Shown here: one piece after another, positions 7,889 through 10,459 of the stretch
Numbering within the stretch: the first letter of the stretch is position 1
Layout of the letters: each line of letters begins with the position of its first letter
Assembly: GCA_021160415.1 (NCBI GenBank)
Contig: JAGHCP010000028.1
Coordinates: forward strand, 1 to 10,459
Reading direction: 5' to 3'
DNA length: 10,459 nucleotides
Source of the DNA: Desulfurococcales archaeon
GTDB lineage: Archaea; Thermoproteota; Thermoprotei_A; Sulfolobales; NBVN01
Made by a program: the position numbers and the translations under genes
The notes under the pieces: model-generated
What the model was told of the DNA's origin: nothing
Database searches by the model: none
The model's input: the letters and a program-made list of their open reading frames with translations, nothing else

Positions 7889-7896
7889 AAAAATTA
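7889..7896 (+). promoter_or_regulatory. Putative TATA box of tRNA-Arg
   Basis: AAAAATTA is centred about 27 bases before the first base of the tRNA, the usual archaeal spacing if transcription starts at or near the mature 5' end. It is the only AT-only stretch in an otherwise GC- and purine-rich leader. Confidence 0.45.
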
Positions 7897-7919
7897 ACCC
7901 CCAAAGAAGACTGAATAAA

Positions 7920-7998
7920 GGGCCCGTAGCCCAGCCAGGATAAAGGCGCCGGCCTCCGGAGCCGGAGACCCCGGGTTCAAATCCCGGCGGGCCCGCCA
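7920..7998 (+). tRNA. tRNA-Arg, anticodon CCG, CCA encoded
   Basis: This is a complete intron-free cloverleaf. The acceptor stem GGGCCCG/CGGGCCC is perfect, with G73 and an encoded CCA at 7996-7998. The D stem pairs GCC with GGC. The anticodon stem CCGGC/GCCGG holds the loop CTCCGGA, giving anticodon CCG at 7959-7961, which reads CGG. The variable loop is five bases, and the T arm CCGGG-TTCAAAT-CCCGG is perfect. Its 3' end forms one border of an AT-rich island and is repeated at 9515-9531, so it served as an integration target. The gene itself remains intact, as is usual when an integrating element restores the 3' end. Confidence 0.97.
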
Positions 7999-8000
7999 CA
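7984..8000 (+). repeat. Attachment-site-like direct repeat, left copy in tRNA-Arg
   Basis: CCGGCGGGCCCGCCACA spans the end of the T stem, the 3' acceptor strand, the discriminator base, the CCA and two flanking bases. The same 17 bases recur in the same orientation at 9515-9531. Tyrosine integrases of archaeal elements commonly use tRNA 3' ends as att cores. Confidence 0.7.
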
Positions 8001-8023
8001 CTAATTAGTCACTCGATGCTTTC

Positions 8024-8047
8024 AAATCCTCAGATTTAGTATTTTAC
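8024..8047 (+). terminator. Possible tRNA-Arg terminator
   Basis: A small hairpin, AAATC-CTCA-GATTT (8024-8037), is followed by a T-rich stretch with TTTT at 8042-8045. It is the first T-rich sequence downstream of the tRNA, about 30 bases past the CCA. The stem is weak, so the T-rich part may be what counts. Confidence 0.35.
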
Positions 8048-8180
8048 AGCTGTACTTAATGTAACGTTATATCAGCACTTCCTGTGCCAATAATTTTGGC
8101 TATGACTCTAAGCTTCAGAGAATAATTTGTGTGCCTTTCTATTGCTTATTTGGGTAAAATATTATGGCTGTAGGGAAGCG

Positions 8181-8390
8181 ATGAGTTCATCTACTAGGAC
8201 AATAGGAGTAGCGATGTTCAGATGTTTAAGGAATTACATTGAGTTGTTAAGGGACAACGCGCTTTGCAAAACATGTTGCGGAGCAATTGCGTATCGTTCC
8301 TTAGATAGGTTGTGGAGAAGTACCCAGAATTACCTGGAAAAACTATTTAGTGAGGGATACCTTAGCAATCATGGAGTCAGTTACTGCTAA
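8181..8390 (+). CDS. Hypothetical small CxxC protein, possible winged-helix domain
   Basis: This 69-residue protein begins at the ATG at 8181, preceded by AGGGA five bases upstream and AT-rich TATA-like DNA around 8145-8164. The frame is open upstream to a TTG at 8127, but that extension looks like chance. Five cysteines are visible (15, 29, 32, 33, 69), including a CKTCC cluster that could bind metal. Residues 41-61 (LDRLWRST, then YLEKLFSEGYL) resemble the recognition helix and wing approach of small winged-helix proteins, which would fit a regulator carried by the island. I do not recognise a family. It is the first gene after the left border of the element and is in the same direction as the toxin-antitoxin pair. 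Confidence 0.5.
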   Translation: MSSSTRTIGVAMFRCLRNYIELLRDNALCKTCCGAIAYRSLDRLWRSTQNYLEKLFSEGYLSNHGVSYC

Positions 8391-8417
8391 CCCTTTACAC
8401 AACCTCTGATTCAGCAT

Positions 8418-8491
8418 ATAATAACTATTGATGTTTTGCTTGGAGTTTTTAATAGTAAGGGCTAAAACGCTATAAGAAGTATAGTTATTAT
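8418..8491. repeat. 11-bp perfect inverted repeat around the toxin-antitoxin promoter
   Basis: ATAATAACTAT at 8418-8428 is the exact reverse complement of ATAGTTATTAT at 8481-8491, with 52 bases between. The arms flank the likely TATA box, and the second arm directly abuts the antitoxin ribosome site. They could be paired operator sites for self-repression by the antitoxin or toxin-antitoxin complex. In AT-rich DNA a chance match cannot be excluded. Confidence 0.45.
8446..8454 (+). promoter_or_regulatory. Putative TATA box of the toxin-antitoxin operon
   Basis: TTTTTAATA is centred near 8450, predicting a transcription start near 8476 and a leader of about 30 bases that includes the GAGGTG ribosome site. 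A second candidate, CTATAAG at 8470-8476, would give a start near 8499, past the ribosome site, and so fits less well. Confidence 0.4.
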
Positions 8492-8505
8492 GAGGTGTAT
8501 TTGGT

Positions 8506-8688
8506 TTGACGATTACGGTTGAAGAGCTACGCAGGATTGTGAGGGAAGAGGTTAGGAGGGCTCTTCTTGAGGCTTTTCTCGAGCTGGTACCTTTTGTTGA
8601 TGAGGAGGAGCAGCGGGAGATAGAGGGGGCAGCGGGTAAGCCTAGTGATTATCGAGAGGAGGAGTTCATCTATTGGAGTGGCAAATAA
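8506..8688 (+). CDS. Antitoxin, RelB-like partner of the downstream RelE-family toxin
   Basis: This 60-residue acidic protein starts at TTG 8506, with a GAGGTG ribosome site at 8492-8497 eight bases upstream. The N-terminal half is a charged amphipathic helix (EELRRIVREEVRRALLEAF, residues 6-24) likely to dimerise or bind DNA. The C-terminal half is acidic and ends in the short PSDYREEEFIYW stretch (46-57), a tail common in small archaeal antitoxins that wrap their toxin. No well-formed DNA-binding motif stands out. Its last 16 bases overlap the toxin gene, and the toxin ribosome site lies inside it, so both are made together. The role rests mainly on this pairing and on size; the exact family is uncertain. 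Confidence 0.72.
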   Translation: MTITVEELRRIVREEVRRALLEAFLELVPFVDEEEQREIEGAAGKPSDYREEEFIYWSGK

Positions 8689-8954
8689 AAATACATCGGA
8701 AAGCCAATCGCTTCTTGGAAAGCCTCCCTGAGAGTAGGAGGAGAAATATTGAGGGAAAGCTATGGGAACTCGTAGACGCACTAGAACACGGCATTCTGCC
8801 TTACAGAAGGATTGATATTCGTAGGCTTAAAGGAGAGTGGAAAGGCTTTCTGCGTCTGCGGGTCGGCGATATAAGGATTATATTCAGAATAGCCTTTGAG
8901 TCTAAAACAATCTACATTTATCATATTCACTACAGGGAAAGCGCCTACAAGTAA
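8673..8954 (+). CDS. RelE/ParE-family toxin
   Basis: This 93-residue basic protein has the compact RelE fold pattern. A first strand and helices carry KANRFLESLPESRRRNI (residues 10-26). RRLKG (50-54) is followed by the core LRVGDIRIIFRI (62-73) and a final strand with HIHYRESAYK (84-93). RelE enzymes cut mRNA at the ribosome, while ParE relatives poison gyrase. The LKG-RVGDIRII-HYR pattern and the basic C-terminal residues favour a RelE-type ribonuclease, but this is inferred. The TTG start at 8673 sits eight bases after a strong purine-rich GAGAGGAGGAG ribosome site inside the antitoxin gene. It is the last recognisable gene of the island and may be what keeps the island from being lost. 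Confidence 0.88.
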   Translation: MEWQIKIHRKANRFLESLPESRRRNIEGKLWELVDALEHGILPYRRIDIRRLKGEWKGFLRLRVGDIRIIFRIAFESKTIYIYHIHYRESAYK

Positions 8955-9479
8955 CATTGAAATGTTTCCAGAATATAGTACTTTAGCATTCAACAGCGTC
9001 ATAACCGTAGATAAGGCTAGAATAACGCGTCTTTAGGGTAAACCGCTCAAATGTCGAAAGTCTATAGGAACTGTCCTTGATTGACTCAAGAATAATAAAA
9101 AACCTGTGAAACAAAACAACATGAATGCAAGCCTTCGAAAGTATGGCTTACAGAGGAAAAAAGGACAAACCACGTCCCCCAATAAATTTTCGGGTCGCGG
9201 GTTCAGAATAATAATATTACTATAATCGCCCAGAAGGCTTAATGCTAAACAGCGTCTTTTTCAGATAGCTGTGAGTCAAGTGAGTTAAATACAGAGATAA
9301 CTAGTACCATAGTATGAATGGGCAAGGCAAGACCCTAGTTCTAAATCTAGTTCTAAATATAGTAAATGTAAAATTATGTGAGAAATACACTATCCTAATA
9401 TACTAAAGATTAATGAGTATGAAAACCTTACCTTTCAATCACAGCCTCGTATCACTCTACAGGAAAAGGCATTCAAGTA
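8955..9479. other. Gene-free AT-rich stretch of the island
   Basis: I find no convincing gene in these 525 bases on either strand. The longest candidate with a start is a 49-codon minus-strand frame (9033-9182, TTG start) with one hydrophobic stretch, of the kind T-rich DNA produces by chance. Visible details are a 12-base tandem repeat (9335-9358), a lone T-arm-like sequence (9192-9206) and several AT runs. The region is best read as decayed element DNA. Confidence 0.55.
9335..9358 (+). repeat. 12-base tandem repeat, two exact copies
   Basis: CTAGTTCTAAAT occurs twice head to tail, followed by a partial third unit (ATAG). It could be a replication slippage product or a pair of binding sites. 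Two copies are too few to call an iteron array. Confidence 0.6.
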
Positions 9480-9529
9480 CCGGCCTGCGGAGCTAGGAAT
9501 CCTTAGTTCAAAATCCGGCGGGCCCGCCA
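9480..9529 (+). pseudogene. Degenerate 3' half of tRNA-Arg at the right border
   Basis: These 50 bases align without gaps to the anticodon stem through CCA of the intact tRNA-Arg (7949-7998), with 39 identities by my count. The final 15 bases are identical and the differences lie upstream. The T stem and part of the anticodon stem are broken (CTTAG against TCCGG), so it cannot fold normally. The base at the first anticodon position is G rather than C, giving GCG. Just upstream, AGGAAAAGGC resembles the tRNA D-arm region, separated by about nine extra bases. It is the displaced fragment expected at the far end of an element integrated into a tRNA gene. Confidence 0.8.
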
Positions 9530-9531
9530 CA
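9515..9531 (+). repeat. Attachment-site-like direct repeat, right copy
   Basis: This is an exact copy of the 17 bases at 7984-8000. It forms the 3' end of the degenerate tRNA fragment and marks the likely right end of the integrated element. Codon usage and base composition return to chromosomal character shortly afterwards. Confidence 0.7.
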
Positions 9532-9563
9532 TGAATACCCTACACTTAAGCCTTTCTCCTGTC

Positions 9564-9984
9564 TTAGGTAATGAGGATCTTTGGTACACCGCATCCTAAA
9601 CTACTGTCAAGCGAGTCAAAGATCTTGAATTCCTCGAAGTCCTGCAGAATCCCGGACTCCTCCTCCTTGAACATCCTATTATGGATTCCTGCCCCCTCCT
9701 CGTTGAGTTTAAAGGAAGCCGCCAGTAGCAGCATTGCAAGCCTATACTTCCCCTTAATGAGTTTAGTGAGCTCCGGCGAGAGCTTAGTTAAGCAGTCGAT
9801 TATGAAGTCCTTATACCCTTTCCTCACCGTGTTCCAGAACTCAACTCGCTCTTCCTCAGAGTAAGTCCTCCTCAAAGACTCTAAGTCTCCCTGCAGAACT
9901 ATCTCTGCAGGCTTAAGGATTTCCTCCGGTGAGCATTTATTGGTCCACTCTTGCGGGTTTGCTGAGTAGGTTACCTTAGCGCAC
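9564..9984 (-). pseudogene. Hypothetical gene apparently broken by a one-base frameshift after its start
   Basis: The frame ending at 9564 is open back to a TAG at 9992, but the only in-frame starts (the first is TTG 9875) lie well inside sequence that already reads like protein (SPEEILKPAEIVLQGDLE). A GTG at 9984 sits 26 bases after a good TATA box, as in leaderless archaeal messages, but it reads GTG CGC TAA. Skipping the single T of that TAA joins it to the long frame and gives a 139-residue protein starting MRKVTYSANPQEW. The predicted product is soluble and helical, with no motif I recognise. Codon usage (AGG, GAG, AAG, TCC) is host-like. It could be a recent pseudogene, a sequence error or, less likely, a programmed +1 shift. 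Confidence 0.6.
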
Positions 9985-10005
9985 CCCTTCTAGCTCAGCT
10001 TAAGC

Positions 10006-10014
10006 TTAATTAAA
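10006..10014 (-). promoter_or_regulatory. TATA box upstream of the frameshifted gene
   Basis: The minus strand reads TTTAATTAA, centred 26 bases from the GTG at 9984, the classical archaeal spacing to a transcription start. It overlaps palindromes (AGCTTAAGCT at 9997-10006, TTAAGCTTAA at 10000-10009) that could be regulator sites or chance. Confidence 0.5.
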
Positions 10015-10093
10015 GAAGTCACAGAGATTTTAAAGCTGGTGTTATTCAGTCTGTGTATGTTGCTTGCGTTTTCACGTCTATTAGCGCTTGCGG

Positions 10094-10102
10094 TATATTT
10101 AA
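10094..10102 (+). promoter_or_regulatory. TATA box of the rubrerythrin gene
   Basis: TATATTTAA is a strong archaeal TATA box. It predicts a transcription start near 10124 and a leader of about 12 bases without a Shine-Dalgarno motif. A second AT stretch, GATATTTT at 10111-10118, would place the start at the ATG itself. Confidence 0.55.
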
Positions 10103-10135
10103 TGTAGATTGATATTTTCACCTGAGCCTAGACCC

Positions 10136-10459
10136 ATGACTCGGGATGCATTGATGCCCGCCTTCGGCGGGGAATCGATGGCTCACATGCGTCACCTGAT
10201 ATTCGCAGACATAGCTGAGAAGGAGGGCTTCCGTAATGTTGCGAGGCTTTTCCGCGCTGTGGCTTATGCGGAACGCATACATGCGGGTAATCACTTCAGA
10301 AGGCTTAAGGATCTTAAGACGGATGCGAAGGTCGTGGCTGGAGGGGGTTTCGGCTCTGGAGACACTTTGAAGAACCTCGAATTAGCTATTACGGGCGAGA
10401 GGTTCGAGGTTAAGGAAATGTACCCGGCATACATAGAGATATCTAAGGCGCAGGGGGAT
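10136..10459 (+). CDS. Rubrerythrin, ferritin-like diiron protein (N-terminal part, cut by window edge)
   Basis: Rubrerythrins are cytoplasmic diiron proteins that reduce hydrogen peroxide in anaerobes and microaerophiles. The first 108 codons are present. Ligand positions match the family spacing: E13 in FGGE, E46 and H49 in YAERIHA (ExxH), and E88 and E91 in GERFEVKEMYP. Typical flanking sequence is also seen (FADIAEKEGF, NVARLFRAVAYAE). The second ExxH pair and any C-terminal rubredoxin domain lie beyond the window, so it cannot be told whether this is a two-domain rubrerythrin or a stand-alone erythrin. The ATG at 10136 has no ribosome site, but a TATA box lies about 38 bases upstream. 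It is divergent from the broken gene on its left. Confidence 0.93.
   Translation, partial: MTRDALMPAFGGESMAHMRHLIFADIAEKEGFRNVARLFRAVAYAERIHAGNHFRRLKDLKTDAKVVAGGGFGSGDTLKNLELAITGERFEVKEMYPAYIEISKAQGD
10149..10180 (+). promoter_or_regulatory. Hairpin in the first codons of rubrerythrin
   Basis: CATTGAT (10149-10155) pairs with ATCGATG (10174-10180), including one T-G wobble. CCCGCC (10157-10162) pairs with GGCGGG (10166-10171) across a TTC loop. Only one and two bases are left unpaired between the two helices. In a near-leaderless message such a 13-bp structure at codons 5-15 could limit or tune translation. Confidence 0.4.

Larger units (their letters stand above)
7984..9531. mobile_element. 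tRNA-Arg-bounded integrated element or remnant, about 1.5 kb
   Basis: The DNA between the intact tRNA-Arg 3' end and a degenerate copy of the tRNA 3' half is much more AT-rich than the chromosome on both sides. The borders carry an exact 17-base direct repeat. Contents are a small CxxC protein gene, a RelB/RelE-like toxin-antitoxin pair and about 500 bases without convincing genes. This is the layout left by tyrosine-recombinase integration into a tRNA gene. No integrase, replication gene or integrase fragment is visible, so it is either a non-autonomous element or the decayed remainder of a larger one. The direct repeat and base composition are seen; the mobile origin is inferred. Confidence 0.72.

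Noticed and set aside
7643..7999. Minus-strand frame of 118 codons beginning MAGPPGFEPG
   Set aside because: The start is the antisense of the tRNA T arm and acceptor, a well-known false-gene signature, and the rest is antisense to the dehydrogenase gene and its T-poor 3' spacer.
8781..9002. Minus-strand 73-codon frame overlapping the toxin gene
   Set aside because: It is antisense to the conserved RelE core, whose family pattern fixes the plus strand as coding.
9033..9182. Minus-strand 49-codon frame with a TTG start and a hydrophobic stretch
   Set aside because: T-rich DNA readily yields short hydrophobic frames. A TATA-like run lies upstream but there is no ribosome site and no recognisable pattern, so I left it as part of the gene-free stretch.
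8992..9256. AACAGCGTC repeated at 8992-9000 and 9248-9256
   Set aside because: A nine-base direct repeat over about 250 bases is not far from chance, and flanking sequence does not extend it.
9571..9864. Plus-strand frame of 97 codons opposite the broken gene
   Set aside because: The minus-strand reading has host-like codon use, a TATA box and a balanced soluble composition; the plus-strand reading is Ser-rich and lacks upstream signals.
1..10459. CRISPR arrays or defence-system genes
   Set aside because: No regularly spaced repeats occur anywhere and no cas or other recognisable defence genes are present beyond the toxin-antitoxin pair.

Overview
The window looks like a piece of an archaeal chromosome, most likely from a thermophilic member of the Thermoproteota/Korarchaeota (TACK) side. 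The reasons are a linked mre11-rad50-nurA-herA repair operon, frequent TTG and GTG starts, AGG as the favoured arginine codon, TATA boxes about 26 bases ahead of starts with little or no leader, and Shine-Dalgarno motifs mainly inside operons. I cannot place it to genus.

Left part (1-5521, minus strand): mre11, rad50, nurA and the first 55 codons of herA, in that order. Every junction overlaps (1, 8 and 1 bases), and the ribosome sites of rad50 and nurA lie inside the preceding genes. Together they encode the archaeal DNA-end resection machinery: the Mre11-Rad50 nuclease/ATPase plus the NurA nuclease and HerA translocase. A short divergent intergenic region leads into a plus-strand COG2426-type membrane protein (5647-6162) and then a COG2509-type FAD-dependent dehydrogenase (6345-7787) with a four-cysteine cluster. 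Between these two lies a start-less minus-strand reading frame that may be a gene remnant.

Middle part (7788-9531): a T-poor stretch with two tandem hairpins precedes a complete tRNA-Arg(CCG) gene. Its last 15 bases plus 2 flanking bases recur exactly about 1.5 kb downstream, at the end of a degenerate copy of the tRNA 3' half. The DNA between is clearly more AT-rich than its surroundings. It holds a small CxxC protein gene, a RelB/RelE-like toxin-antitoxin pair with an 11-bp inverted repeat in its promoter, and about 500 bases of gene-free decayed sequence. I read it as a small tRNA-integrated element, or the remnant of one, with no integrase left inside.

Right part (9532-10459): host-like codon usage returns. 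A minus-strand gene of unknown function appears to be broken by a single-base frameshift just after a leaderless GTG start. A divergent rubrerythrin gene with its own TATA box runs off the window edge; its first codons fold into a strong hairpin.

The most interesting items are the tRNA-bounded toxin-antitoxin island, the frameshift at the third codon of the 9564-9984 gene, the Asn-to-Glu change in the Mre11 metal site, and the PIP-like Mre11 tail whose arginine codons double as the rad50 ribosome site.
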